Source: a bacterium
Lineage (GTDB): Bacteria; Planctomycetota; JADGBV01
DNA length: 43,474 bases
Reading direction: 5' to 3'
Assembly: GCA_023261545.1 (NCBI GenBank)
Contig: JAHFOS010000017.1
Coordinates: 1-43,474, forward strand
A model generated the notes under the pieces. That model had not been told where the DNA came from, did no database searches, and was given only the letters and a program-made list of their open reading frames with translations. Positions 7,949-15,499 of this stretch are shown here, piece after piece. The translations under genes were made by a program, and so were the position numbers. Numbering within the stretch: the first letter of the stretch is position 1; each line of letters begins with the position of its first letter.

Positions 7949-8623
7949 ATGACCCGCCCGCGCATTGCCCTCACGCTTTCGGCGCCTAAGACCCTAGACG
8001 CCGAGGCGCGCGCCGGTTATATTGCGGCACTGGAGCGCGCGGGGGCCGAGGTTATTGCGCTGGACCCCGGCGACAAGGCGCCGGATCATTTCGACGGGCT
8101 ATGCCTCTCCGGCGGCGGCGACGTCGCGCCAGCGCGCTACGACGAGAGCGATCCCGGGCGCCTGTGCGATGGCATCAACGAGAGCCGCGACGAGCTGGAG
8201 CTGGCCCTCACGGCGCTGGCGCAAAAACGCGACTTGCCGGTGCTGGGCCTGTGCCGCGGATTCCAGGTGCTGAACGTGGCTTTCGGGGGCAAGCTGTTGC
8301 TGCACGTCGAGGGCCATCGGGACCAGGCCGGAAAGGCCGTCACGCACGTGATCACGCCCGCCGCGGATTCGCTCCTGGCGGCCGCCTGCGGCACGGCGGC
8401 CTTCGCGGTGAATTCGCACCACCACCAGGCGGTGGACGCGCGCACGCTGGCGCCGGGACTGCGGGCCACGGCCTGCGCGGGCGATATCATTGAGGCCATC
8501 GAATCCATCGCTCATCGCTGGATCGTGGGTGTCCAGTGGCATCCCGAGCGCGTGAAAGAGGTCTCACTAGCGGCGGGCCGCATCTTCGCGGCTTTCGCCG
8601 CCGTGGCGGCGGAGCGCCGCTAG
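7949..8623 (+). CDS. Class I glutamine amidotransferase / gamma-glutamyl-gamma-aminobutyrate hydrolase family (peptidase C26)
   Basis: The 224-aa protein has the C26 features: a central CLSGGGDVAPARY oxyanion region, the nucleophile elbow VLGLCRGFQVLN (Cys near residue 102), NSHHHQAV and the C-terminal GVQWHPER with the catalytic His and Glu (about 198 and 200). PuuD-type members hydrolyse gamma-glutamyl-GABA in putrescine breakdown, but many bacterial homologues act on other gamma-glutamyl amides. No other polyamine gene is nearby, so the substrate stays open. It converges on trpC, with 5 bp between the two stops. Confidence 0.85.
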   Translation: MTRPRIALTLSAPKTLDAEARAGYIAALERAGAEVIALDPGDKAPDHFDGLCLSGGGDVAPARYDESDPGRLCDGINESRDELELALTALAQKRDLPVLGLCRGFQVLNVAFGGKLLLHVEGHRDQAGKAVTHVITPAADSLLAAACGTAAFAVNSHHHQAVDARTLAPGLRATACAGDIIEAIESIAHRWIVGVQWHPERVKEVSLAAGRIFAAFAAVAAERR

Positions 8624-8628
8624 AAAAA

Positions 8629-9450
8629 TCAGGAAAGATACGGTTTGAGCCAAGCCGCGTCGCCGCGCGCGAGGCTGGTGCCGATTTGCACGGCGTCAGG
8701 CAGCAGCGGCGGGCAGGAGCGCGCGAGTTCTTCCAGATCGGCGGGTCCGGAGATGCCCGATTGCGCCACGATCACGGTATTTTCAGGCATCCCGCCGCGA
8801 GCGATCAGATCCTGGAGCAATTTCGCCGCCGTGCCGAGGTCCAGGGGCAGGCCCTCCCGCTTGAAATCGCGGGCGTTGATGCCGATGAGCGGCGGGTGCA
8901 GGGCGAGGGCCGATTCAAGCTCGGCCTCGTCGTGGACCTCGACGAAAGGCTCCAGGCCCAAGCCGAGGGCCAGCGCGTAAAGCTCTTCAAGCTTAGCGCG
9001 CCGCAAGAGCTGGGTCATGAGCAGCACGGCGCTCGCCCCCACGGCGCGGGCGAGCTGCACTTGATAGGGCGTCTGCACGAAATCCTTGAAAAGCAGCGGC
9101 AGTTCGGGGAAAGCGCGGCGACATGCGAGCAGGTCGCGCGGGTGGCCGGCGAAGTGCAGCGGGTCCGCCAGGACCGATACGCCGTGGACTCCAGCTTCCA
9201 CAAACTCGCGGCAAAGCTCAACGGCAGGCTTGGCACTCAGAGCGCCCGCGCTCGGGCTGGCCCGCTTCACTTCGGCCAGCACGCGCGGCCAGCGCGCGCC
9301 GTGGCGGCGCAACGCGAACGCCAGCGAAGGCGGCGACGGCGGCCAGTGAGCAGGGTCCGCGACGCTGGACGGCGGAAATTCGCGCTGGTCGTGGGTCTTG
9401 AGAGAATCCAGCCGGGCGCGGGCGAGCCGCGCAAGCGGGCCCGCCGTCAC
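8629..9450 (-). CDS. trpC: Indole-3-glycerol phosphate synthase, with Glu-to-Gln change in the SESG motif
   Basis: TrpC closes the indole ring in tryptophan synthesis. The 273-aa protein shows the TIM-barrel motifs of the family: VLAEVKRASPSAG (Glu and Lys), GVSVLADPLHFAGH, LLFKDFVQTPYQV (catalytic Lys), EPFVEVHDEAEL (catalytic Glu) and IGINARDF (Asn). The usual SESG motif reads AQSG, so one conserved active-site Glu is Gln. The GTG start at 9450 overlaps the TGA stop of the upstream lipoprotein gene (GTGA), implying coupled translation; the open frame further upstream lies inside that gene. No other trp gene is in the window. Confidence 0.85.
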   Translation of the reverse strand: MTAGPLARLARARLDSLKTHDQREFPPSSVADPAHWPPSPPSLAFALRRHGARWPRVLAEVKRASPSAGALSAKPAVELCREFVEAGVHGVSVLADPLHFAGHPRDLLACRRAFPELPLLFKDFVQTPYQVQLARAVGASAVLLMTQLLRRAKLEELYALALGLGLEPFVEVHDEAELESALALHPPLIGINARDFKREGLPLDLGTAAKLLQDLIARGGMPENTVIVAQSGISGPADLEELARSCPPLLPDAVQIGTSLARGDAAWLKPYLS

Positions 9451-10052
9451 GGCCAGTTGGGGTTGGGCGCCGAGGCCGCCCGCCAAATCCCCAATCCCGC
9501 GCGTTGGGCATCCTCTTGCAGCTTCATGAGGCGCCCCAGTCCCCCGCTTTTCGCGCGCTCGCGATCCACCCTGCAATGGCCGCCGCTCACCAGCACTTCG
9601 GCGGCGGTGCGGCCGTTGTTGTCCATGCGCGCGTCCAAGAGGTAGCTTTTTGAATCGTGATGGCGATCCACCTTTTTCATCACCACCAGGAAGATATCCT
9701 TGCTGGAGCCGAAAAAGTCGCGCAACGCCCGCTCCGAGGAGGCCTTGAGTTCTTCGGCGTCCTTGGGCCCGAGCCCCAGCGCCACCTGCTCTTTCAGGGA
9801 GGGGAAGACCAGCGTGTCGAAGGCGACGGTGGTGAAAGCCCCGCTTTGCTTGCCTTCAACCCAGAGGGTGAGCGGCCCCGCCGTGCCGTGATAGACACAA
9901 GCTTCCTCGTCAATGGCCTTCTCGGCCAGCGCGCCTCCGGCGGCGATGTCGTAAACGAAACGCCCGGTCTGGAAGCAGCCGCAAAGCGACAGCGCGCACG
10001 CCGCCATGAAAAAGCGCGCCAGCCAGTTCCTGGGTCTGGATTTTTCGGCCAA
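9447..10052 (-). CDS. Putative lipoprotein with SNase-like fold
   Basis: The 201-aa product has a basic n-region (AEKSRPRNWLARFF), a short hydrophobic stretch and the lipobox LCGC, so it is probably lipidated and exported. The rest resembles the thermonuclease (SNase) fold: LLDARMDNNGRTAAEVLVSGGHCRVDRERA, then LMKLQEDAQRAGLGIWRA near the C-terminus. The typical Asp/Arg catalytic set is not clearly kept, so nuclease activity is doubtful. The TTG start at 10052 is chosen to give a complete signal peptide; the ATG at 10016 would leave no basic n-region. The open frame continues far upstream but over a divergent gene. It precedes and overlaps trpC by 4 bp. Confidence 0.6.
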   Translation of the reverse strand: MAEKSRPRNWLARFFMAACALSLCGCFQTGRFVYDIAAGGALAEKAIDEEACVYHGTAGPLTLWVEGKQSGAFTTVAFDTLVFPSLKEQVALGLGPKDAEELKASSERALRDFFGSSKDIFLVVMKKVDRHHDSKSYLLDARMDNNGRTAAEVLVSGGHCRVDRERAKSGGLGRLMKLQEDAQRAGLGIWRAASAPNPNWP

Positions 10053-10103
10053 CTTGATGCTAACGGAGTGTATTAATCGGCGTTTTCTGTAAATTACCAC
10101 CCC

Positions 10104-10733
10104 ATGCCGCAGGATTGGTTGAATAGTTTGAACTGGCACGCCTTCTGCCACCGGCAGCCGGATCGCTGCTTCGCTTACGACGCGGGGCTGTATTCCCTGC
10201 TTTGCCACCGTTGCAGCGGAATCTATGGGGGCTTCCTCTGGGCCTGGATTACGGCGGCGGCCACGCGCTGGAAGGGCCGCTGGGGCCTGGGCGGTGTCGT
10301 GCGCGAGGCCGGCGTCGCCCTTTTCCTGCTTTTTCTCTCGCTGGTGCAGGTGCTGGCCGAGGACAACCTTGGCCCCTCCTTCTGGACGCAGCCTTTTCTC
10401 CGCTTCCTGCTCGGCTGTCTGGCGGGGCTCGCCTTGCTGCAGCTCGCCAGCCTCATCGAACATGATCAGGCGAACCGCAAAGCACCTTTTCCCTGGACGA
10501 TCGCCATCCTGTTCACGGTCGCCTTCCTGTTCCACTATGAACTGGCGTTCGCCAGCCACGCCTACATCGTGGCCGTGACCATCGCCGGGATCACGGCGCT
10601 GTATCTGCGCATGAACCTGCTGGTGGCGAAGTCCTTCTGGCCGCGCCTGGCGATCCCTACAGCCTTGGCTCTGGCCGCGTTCATGTCCGGTCTGGAGTGG
10701 TGGGGACTCTCTTGGATCCAGGCGCACCGGTGA
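10104..10733 (+). CDS. DUF2085 family integral membrane protein
   Basis: The 209-aa protein carries the DUF2085 signature WHAFCHRQPDRCF followed by LCHRCSGIYGGFLWAW, with conserved Cys and His residues that could bind metal. About five hydrophobic segments follow (for example EAGVALFLLFLSLVQVL, FLLGCLAGLALLQLA, WTIAILFTVAFLF, AYIVAVTIAGITALYL). Function of the family is unknown. Its stop is 12 bp before aroDE, so the two are probably co-transcribed. It is divergent from the lipoprotein-trpC pair. Confidence 0.8.
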   Translation: MPQDWLNSLNWHAFCHRQPDRCFAYDAGLYSLLCHRCSGIYGGFLWAWITAAATRWKGRWGLGGVVREAGVALFLLFLSLVQVLAEDNLGPSFWTQPFLRFLLGCLAGLALLQLASLIEHDQANRKAPFPWTIAILFTVAFLFHYELAFASHAYIVAVTIAGITALYLRMNLLVAKSFWPRLAIPTALALAAFMSGLEWWGLSWIQAHR

Positions 10734-10745
10734 CGCTGAGATAGC

Positions 10746-12233
10746 ATGACGCGCATCTGTCTCACGCTCACCGGAGCGCTCATGGCGATGCGCCAGAGTT
10801 TGCGCCGCTGCCGCAAGTGGATCTCCATGGTGGAGGTGCGCGCCGACCTGGCCCCGGACCTCGGAAACGAGGACTGGCCGGGCCTGCTCGCCGAGCTGCG
10901 CCGCGAGAAACTCCCCGTCATCTGGACGGTGCGCTGGGGCGCGGAAGGCGGGGCCTTCCAGGGAAGCGAGGAGGAACGCCGGGCCTGGATCAGCAAAGGG
11001 GAATCCTGGGGTGCCGATTACGTGGACGTGGAGGCCGCCTCTCCCGTTGCCGGGGGTTACCGGCCCAAGCGCGCCGGGCTCGTTTTGAGTCATCACGATT
11101 TCACGGGTACGCCCGAGCACCCCGAGGAGATCGTCGCGCGCCTGGAAACGCAAAACCCGCACACCGTCAAGGTGGCCTTCAAGGCCGGCGCGACGCGCGA
11201 CCTGCGTCGCGTGCTGGGGCTCTACCGCCGCCCCGCCACACGCCCATTGGTGGCTATCGCCATGGGAGAATGGGGCGAAGCCTCACGTTTACTACCTGCG
11301 GCCAGCGGACTGCCGTGGACCTACGCCATGGACCCCGAGGCGGGTCCCGCGGCTCCGGGGCAATTCGCGGCGCGCGAACTTTCCGAGCTTTATCGCATCG
11401 AAAAAGTCAGCCCACGGACACGCCTCTTTTGCGTCATCGGCAACCCGGTGGCGCACAGCCTTTCGCCGCTGCTGCACAACCGCACCTACGCTGAACTGGG
11501 CTTGGATGCCCTTTACGCGCGCGTGCGCGTGGATGACTTCCAGGAGTTCCTGGCGCTGGCGGACATTTTGGGCCTTCAGGGCGCGAGCGTCACCATCCCC
11601 CACAAAGAGGCCGCCGCCGCGTTTGCCGCGCCGGACTCCTGGGTGCGGCGCGCCGGGGCCGCCAACACCCTGGCGCGACAGTCCGGCGGCGCCTGGAAGA
11701 TCGAGAACACCGATGTCGCGGCGGCCCTGGTTTCGCTGCGCGAGGCGCTGGCGGTGTCGTCGTCCCCGCGCGTGCTGGTGCTCGGCGCTGGCGGTGTCGC
11801 GCGCTCCCTCGTCTGGGGACTCATCGGGGCCGGCTACAAGGTGGCCGTGGCGGGGCGCACGCGCGAGCGCGCCGCCGCCCTCGCCCGGGAGACCGGCGCC
11901 GACCTCGTGGAGTGGAAGCAGCGCACGTCCCTGGGATTCGACGCCGTTCTGAACGGCACGCCGGTGGGCATGAGCCCGAAGGTGGACGAGACGCCGCTCG
12001 CCTTTCCCACGCCGTGCCCGCGGCTCGTGGCCTTTGACACCGTTTATACCCCCGAGGAGACGCTGTTCCTGAAGCTCGCGCGCGCGTCCGGTGCGCGCAC
12101 GCTCTCAGGCCGGGGCATGTTCTGGCGCCAGGCCGCGCTGCAGCACGCCCTGTGGTTCGGCGGCAATCCGCCGAACGCGCTGATGCAGCGCCTGCTGGCC
12201 GAGGCCGGCGCGGGCGAGAAGGCGGGGAAATAG
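10746..12233 (+). CDS. aroDE: Bifunctional 3-dehydroquinate dehydratase / shikimate dehydrogenase
   Basis: The 495-aa protein fuses two consecutive shikimate-pathway enzymes. Residues 1 to about 220 are type I AroD: VEVRADL, LVLSHHDFTG (the catalytic His pair near 115) and HTVKVAFKAG (Schiff-base Lys near 142). Residues from about 226 are AroE: VIGNPVAHSLSPLLHNRTY, GASVTIPHKE, RAGAANTLA, ENTDV, the NADP loop VLGAGGVARSL and VLNGTPVGMSP. AroD-AroE fusions are known from Chlamydiae, other PVC bacteria and plants, which supports a PVC origin. The last 77 bp (12158-12234) are repeated imperfectly at 13420-13498, on the far side of the zeta-toxin pair. Confidence 0.94.
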   Translation: MTRICLTLTGALMAMRQSLRRCRKWISMVEVRADLAPDLGNEDWPGLLAELRREKLPVIWTVRWGAEGGAFQGSEEERRAWISKGESWGADYVDVEAASPVAGGYRPKRAGLVLSHHDFTGTPEHPEEIVARLETQNPHTVKVAFKAGATRDLRRVLGLYRRPATRPLVAIAMGEWGEASRLLPAASGLPWTYAMDPEAGPAAPGQFAARELSELYRIEKVSPRTRLFCVIGNPVAHSLSPLLHNRTYAELGLDALYARVRVDDFQEFLALADILGLQGASVTIPHKEAAAAFAAPDSWVRRAGAANTLARQSGGAWKIENTDVAAALVSLREALAVSSSPRVLVLGAGGVARSLVWGLIGAGYKVAVAGRTRERAAALARETGADLVEWKQRTSLGFDAVLNGTPVGMSPKVDETPLAFPTPCPRLVAFDTVYTPEETLFLKLARASGARTLSGRGMFWRQAALQHALWFGGNPPNALMQRLLAEAGAGEKAGK

Positions 12234-12234
12234 G
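12158..12234 (+). repeat. Left copy of the aroDE 3'-end direct repeat
   Basis: The end of aroDE from CGGCGGCAATCCGCC to the stop TAG plus GG is repeated in the same orientation at 13420-13498. The two copies share a core beginning CAGCGCCTGCTGGCCGAGG and both end in GGGGAAATAGGG, with scattered substitutions and small indels. Confidence 0.75.
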
Positions 12235-12359
12235 GAGCGGGAACCATGAGCTGAGGGTGGGAAATTCGTCTCATCCATGGTGGTAAGTGGTACCAGACGG
12301 GAAGGAACCGGAAGCGATGCCGTTCATGAGCCCGTTGCACTTAGCCGAGGAGAAAAAAT

Positions 12360-12379
12360 CGGAAGCTTAAAGTGCTTCC
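12360..12379. terminator. Short hairpin between aroDE and the toxin pair
   Basis: GGAAGC and GCTTCC pair around a TTAAAGT loop. There is no strong T run, so a terminator role between the convergent aroDE and toxin genes is only possible. The rest of 12235-12437 shows no gene. Confidence 0.3.
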
Positions 12380-12437
12380 TGTAAGCGAGGTGGAGCGCTC
12401 TCGTGTGAGATGCGCCCTTATACCCCCTTCCACAAAA

Positions 12438-12644
12438 CTACCGCCGCTTGCGTGATTTCGCGTTGGCCTTAATCAGCGACTTCGCCGGCACCCGTGCTAT
12501 TTTGCCGTTGCGCCAGATGATCACGTGATGACCGAGGAGGGCGTGGGTGCGCAGAGCCTCGCGCACGGCATTGCGCAGCGCGCGGGTGACCGTGCGGTCG
12601 TCAGGTATCTTTGCATCCTGAACCGTCTTTGCGTTGCTACTCAT
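12438..12644 (-). CDS. Small basic protein paired with the zeta-toxin-like kinase, candidate antitoxin
   Basis: The 68-aa product contains IPDDRTVTRALRNAVREALRTHALLGHHVIIWRNGKIARVPAK. An Ala/Arg-rich helix is followed by a compact beta hairpin ending in a WRNGK-x-P pattern and a basic tail (KANAKSRKRR). Small proteins with this helix plus WRDGK-like hairpin are familiar to me as neighbours of zeta-type kinases. The ATG at 12644 overlaps the kinase stop by 8 bp, so it is translated right after the toxin; toxin-first order is less usual. The role as antitoxin is inference. Confidence 0.6.
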   Translation of the reverse strand: MSSNAKTVQDAKIPDDRTVTRALRNAVREALRTHALLGHHVIIWRNGKIARVPAKSLIKANAKSRKRR

Positions 12645-13233
12645 GGCCAACTTGTCGTTGAATGTTTTCCCACGTGAACGGATCTGAAATTTGCACGGGC
12701 GCAGCATTCGTTTTTGCCGCCACGAGTCGCGGACCCGCGAAGCCTACGTTATCGTAAACCCGCCAGCAAAAAGCAACGGGCATGTAGAGTCCAAATAGGT
12801 TTTTCAGGCCGGCGTGGTAACGGCGTCGGATAACGTCCTCGGGAACATGATGGCCGCCCGTATGCACTCGTTCAGCCACCCGGGCCACGGCCACATCTTC
12901 GTTGGGTAACCAGAGAAACAGGATCTGGACACGGTATCCTTGTCCGCTCAGCACCCTCAGCCAAGGGGCAAATGTTTTGCTGGCCAGGGTGGTCTCAAAG
13001 GCGAAGGACGCCCGCCGGGCGGCGAGCCCCCTCAGGTGACGCAGCATGATTTTTCCCGCTTCCAGGGCGACCGACTCCGGACGAAGAGCACAGAGCCCTC
13101 TGGCAATCGTATCCGCGTTGACGAAATCCTCTACGGCGAAGGCTTGGCGCAACAAAAAGGGCGCCGCCGTGGATTTTCCGGCGCCGTTAGGGCCGGCGAT
13201 GATAACGACCGATGAGGATGACATGGGTGCCAT
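12637..13233 (-). CDS. Zeta-toxin family P-loop kinase
   Basis: The 198-aa protein starts with a Walker A loop (IIAGPNGAGKST, about residues 10-21), then FVNADTIARGL and ASFAFETTLAS, the substrate-binding Asp and the ETT motif of zeta toxins. VQILFLWLPNEDVAVARVAERVHTGGHHVPEDVIRRRY is the lid region with Arg residues. Zeta toxins phosphorylate UDP-N-acetylglucosamine or related sugars and block wall synthesis; stand-alone chromosomal homologues are often of unproven toxicity. ATG 13233 or 13224 could be the start; neither has a clear ribosome site. It is flanked by duplicated aroDE ends, suggesting transfer. Confidence 0.82.
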   Translation of the reverse strand: MAPMSSSSVVIIAGPNGAGKSTAAPFLLRQAFAVEDFVNADTIARGLCALRPESVALEAGKIMLRHLRGLAARRASFAFETTLASKTFAPWLRVLSGQGYRVQILFLWLPNEDVAVARVAERVHTGGHHVPEDVIRRRYHAGLKNLFGLYMPVAFCWRVYDNVGFAGPRLVAAKTNAAPVQISDPFTWENIQRQVGHE

Positions 13234-13289
13234 TCTGTAGCCCGCGAGCAATCCGCAGCCCCGGAAGACGGGATCTGGCGGGCGATCCG

Positions 13290-13308
13290 GGCGTGGGTTC
13301 CGCTTGAA
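13290..13308. repeat. Hairpin upstream of the zeta-toxin gene
   Basis: TGGGTTC and GAACCCA form a perfect 7-bp stem with a CGCTT loop. It lies about 60 bp before the zeta start and could be an operator or a structural repeat; no further support. Confidence 0.3.
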
Positions 13309-13338
13309 CCCAGAGCAGGGAAATATCTTGAAAAATGC

Positions 13339-13401
13339 AACTGCTCAGGCATCTCCGCCCCCCTCTCCCGAAGGGATGAGGGGAAATGGGCCTGAGCAGT
13401 T
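13339..13401. repeat. Dispersed CTGCTCAGGC inverted-repeat element, copy A
   Basis: AACTGCTCAGGC (13339-13350) and GCCTGAGCAGTT (13390-13401) are perfect 12-bp inverted ends. The inside holds CCCCTCTCCCGAAGGGATGA. Related copies lie at 25679-25742 and 41662-41841. Confidence 0.75.
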
Positions 13402-13419
13402 ACTGAAAAATAAGCAGCG

Positions 13420-13498
13420 CGGCGGCGATCCGCCCGATACGCTGGCAGCGCCTGCTGGCCGAGGCCGGTGCGGGCGGAAAGGCGGCGGGGAAATAGGG
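13420..13498 (+). repeat. Right copy of the aroDE 3'-end direct repeat
   Basis: This non-coding stretch repeats the end of aroDE, including its TAG stop, about 1.26 kb downstream of the real one. With copy A it fills the 361-bp gap between the zeta gene and phoR; nothing else coding is visible in that gap. Confidence 0.75.
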
Positions 13499-13594
13499 TT
13501 ACAGCAGCAGGGTGTGCGGACCGCCATCTTCGCGCGCCTTGCCTGCTTTGGCTTTGCCCGGCCTCGGGCCGACGAAGCTTAATTGGGCAAGCTC

Positions 13595-15490
13595 TTATTT
13601 CCCAGGGTGAGCGGGTGAGGTTGGGCTGACAGGTGTTCTCTGCACGAACGACGGCGCGGGCGGTTTTATAAAAGGCGTATTGTCGGACTCCGGTTTCGGG
13701 CCGGCGACCGGCAGCAGGATGCGGAAGGTTGCGCCGGCGGCGGGCTGGCTTTCCACTTCCACCCGGCCGCCATGGGCCTGGACGATGTGCTTGACGATGG
13801 AAAGACCGAGGCCGGTGCCGCCGAGCTTGCGGCTGCGGCCCTTGTCCACGCGGTAGAAGCGCTCGAAGATATGCGGCAGATGCTCGGGCGGGATGCCCTC
13901 GCCCTTGTCCGCCACCTCAAGGGCCACCCAATCCGGTCCCGCGGGTTTGCAGCGCACCAGGACCACTCCGCCAGCGGCCCCGTACTTGGCGGCATTGTCG
14001 AGGAGGTTCACCACCGCCTGCTGCAGCAGGTCGGGGTGCGCGAGGAACTGGAGCTCGCCAGGACATTCCACCTCCACGCGCAGCGCGGCCTTCTTGAGCA
14101 GGGCATCCGCGGCCTCAAGGGAGTTCGCCACAAGTTTAGTGGCCAGAACGCGCGAGAGGTCGCGGGGATCGAGCCCCTCTTGTTCCATGCGCGAAAGCGT
14201 GAGCAAATCCTCGACGATGGCGTGCAGGCGGTCGGCGTTGTCGGAGAGCTTTTTCATGAAGCGCGCGCGATCCTCCGTGGAGGCGTCCGCAGCGGCGACG
14301 ATCTCGATGGCGCCTTTGACCGCCGTGAGCGGTGTTTTGAGTTCGTGCGAGACATCGGCGACGAAGCGCCGGCGCAGGTTTTCGAGGTTGCGCAGGCGGG
14401 TGACGTCGCCCAGAACGATGAGCGTCCCCATGGCTTCGCCGCCGCGACCGCGGATGCTGGAGACGTGCACCCGGAGGATGTGCATCTCTTCGCCCACCAG
14501 CCACTCGATATCCGCCTCGACGGGCGCCCCGCGCTCGCGACCCGTTTCCGTGAGCGCCAGCAGATCGGAGTTGCGCGCCACTTCCTCCAGCAGGTGTCCT
14601 TCCGCCTCCTCGGCGCGCCGGCCGGCGAAACGCAGGGCTGAAGCGTTGATGCCCTTGATGCGCCCCCGGAGGTCCAGGGCGATGACGCCTTCGCGCATGC
14701 TGGCCAGCACGGCTTCAAGCTCGCGGGCCTGTTCGGCGAGGTCCGTGAGACGCTGTTCCAGGGATGCAGAGGCCGAGCGCAGGCGGCTCGCCAGCTCATC
14801 CGCTTCGCGCCAGTCCGACTCCGGCCAGGACCCGGTGAAATCGCCCTGGCCGAGTTGTTCCGCCGCGCGTTCGAGTTCCAGCAGGGGAGCCGCCATTTTC
14901 CTGGCCCAGCGCCGCGATCGCAGGACCAGCAAGCCGGCCAGCATCAAGCCGGGAGGCAACACCAGCGCGATGGCTCGGCCGAGGTGCGCCGCGAAGGGGG
15001 ACACCCCCATGTCGGCGCGCAGCACTCCGAGCAGGCGGTCTTCGCGCTTGACGGGCAGCGCCACATACAATGAGGACAGATTGTCGATCATGCTGGGGCG
15101 GAGGTCTTCACCGCGCCGGCCAGCGAGAGCCGCGGCGATTTCCGGCCGGTCGGCGAAGTTATCCAGATGCTGAACCTCGAAGTGCGAGTCCCCGAGCACA
15201 CGGCCCGCGACGGAAACGCAGGTCAGGCGCGCCCCGCCGGCGCCTTGGGAAAGCTCGCGCAGCAACTGTTGCAGCGGTTCCGAAGGTTCCGGCGTGCCCT
15301 CCAGGAAGATGCGCGCTCCGGCGAGCCCGGCGCAGACTTCGAGACGCCGGCTCAGCTCCGCTTGAGCTGCGCGCTGGCTCCAGAGCGTTTCTCCCAGGAT
15401 GCCGACCAGGAGCAGGACGCCGGCTGTCAGGACGACGCGCCCGGCGGCGACGCGCGCGAGGTTCGGAATACTGCGAAAAACCTGATCCAT
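13595..15490 (-). CDS. phoR: Phosphate-responsive sensor histidine kinase
   Basis: The 631-aa protein has an N-terminal membrane helix (VLTAGVLLLVGILGETLW), a periplasmic sensor of about 130 residues, a second helix (IALVLPPGLMLAGLLVL) and a HAMP-like linker. A PAS domain follows (about 260-360), then the His box FVADVSHELKTPLTAVKG (His near residue 381) and ATPase motifs NLLDNAAKYG, DKGEGIPPEHLPHIFERFYRVD and GGTGLGLSIVKHIV. It begins 9 bp after phoB and ends the pst-pho operon. A Pro/Ser-rich tail follows the ATPase domain. Its periplasmic loop is larger than in E. coli PhoR, more like Gram-positive PhoR. Confidence 0.88.
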   Translation of the reverse strand: MDQVFRSIPNLARVAAGRVVLTAGVLLLVGILGETLWSQRAAQAELSRRLEVCAGLAGARIFLEGTPEPSEPLQQLLRELSQGAGGARLTCVSVAGRVLGDSHFEVQHLDNFADRPEIAAALAGRRGEDLRPSMIDNLSSLYVALPVKREDRLLGVLRADMGVSPFAAHLGRAIALVLPPGLMLAGLLVLRSRRWARKMAAPLLELERAAEQLGQGDFTGSWPESDWREADELASRLRSASASLEQRLTDLAEQARELEAVLASMREGVIALDLRGRIKGINASALRFAGRRAEEAEGHLLEEVARNSDLLALTETGRERGAPVEADIEWLVGEEMHILRVHVSSIRGRGGEAMGTLIVLGDVTRLRNLENLRRRFVADVSHELKTPLTAVKGAIEIVAAADASTEDRARFMKKLSDNADRLHAIVEDLLTLSRMEQEGLDPRDLSRVLATKLVANSLEAADALLKKAALRVEVECPGELQFLAHPDLLQQAVVNLLDNAAKYGAAGGVVLVRCKPAGPDWVALEVADKGEGIPPEHLPHIFERFYRVDKGRSRKLGGTGLGLSIVKHIVQAHGGRVEVESQPAAGATFRILLPVAGPKPESDNTPFIKPPAPSFVQRTPVSPTSPAHPGK

Positions 15491-15499
15491 GTTGCTTTC

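Noticed and set aside
9447-11162. 571-aa minus-strand frame covering the lipoprotein gene
   Set aside because: Only the last ~200 codons make a sensible protein with signal peptide and lipobox; the upstream part is antisense to the DUF2085 gene and aroDE.
12235-12437. Possible tRNA or integrase attachment gene beside aroDE
   Set aside because: I found no cloverleaf or T-loop-like GGTTCAAATCC pattern. The duplicated segment is the coding end of aroDE, not a tRNA.
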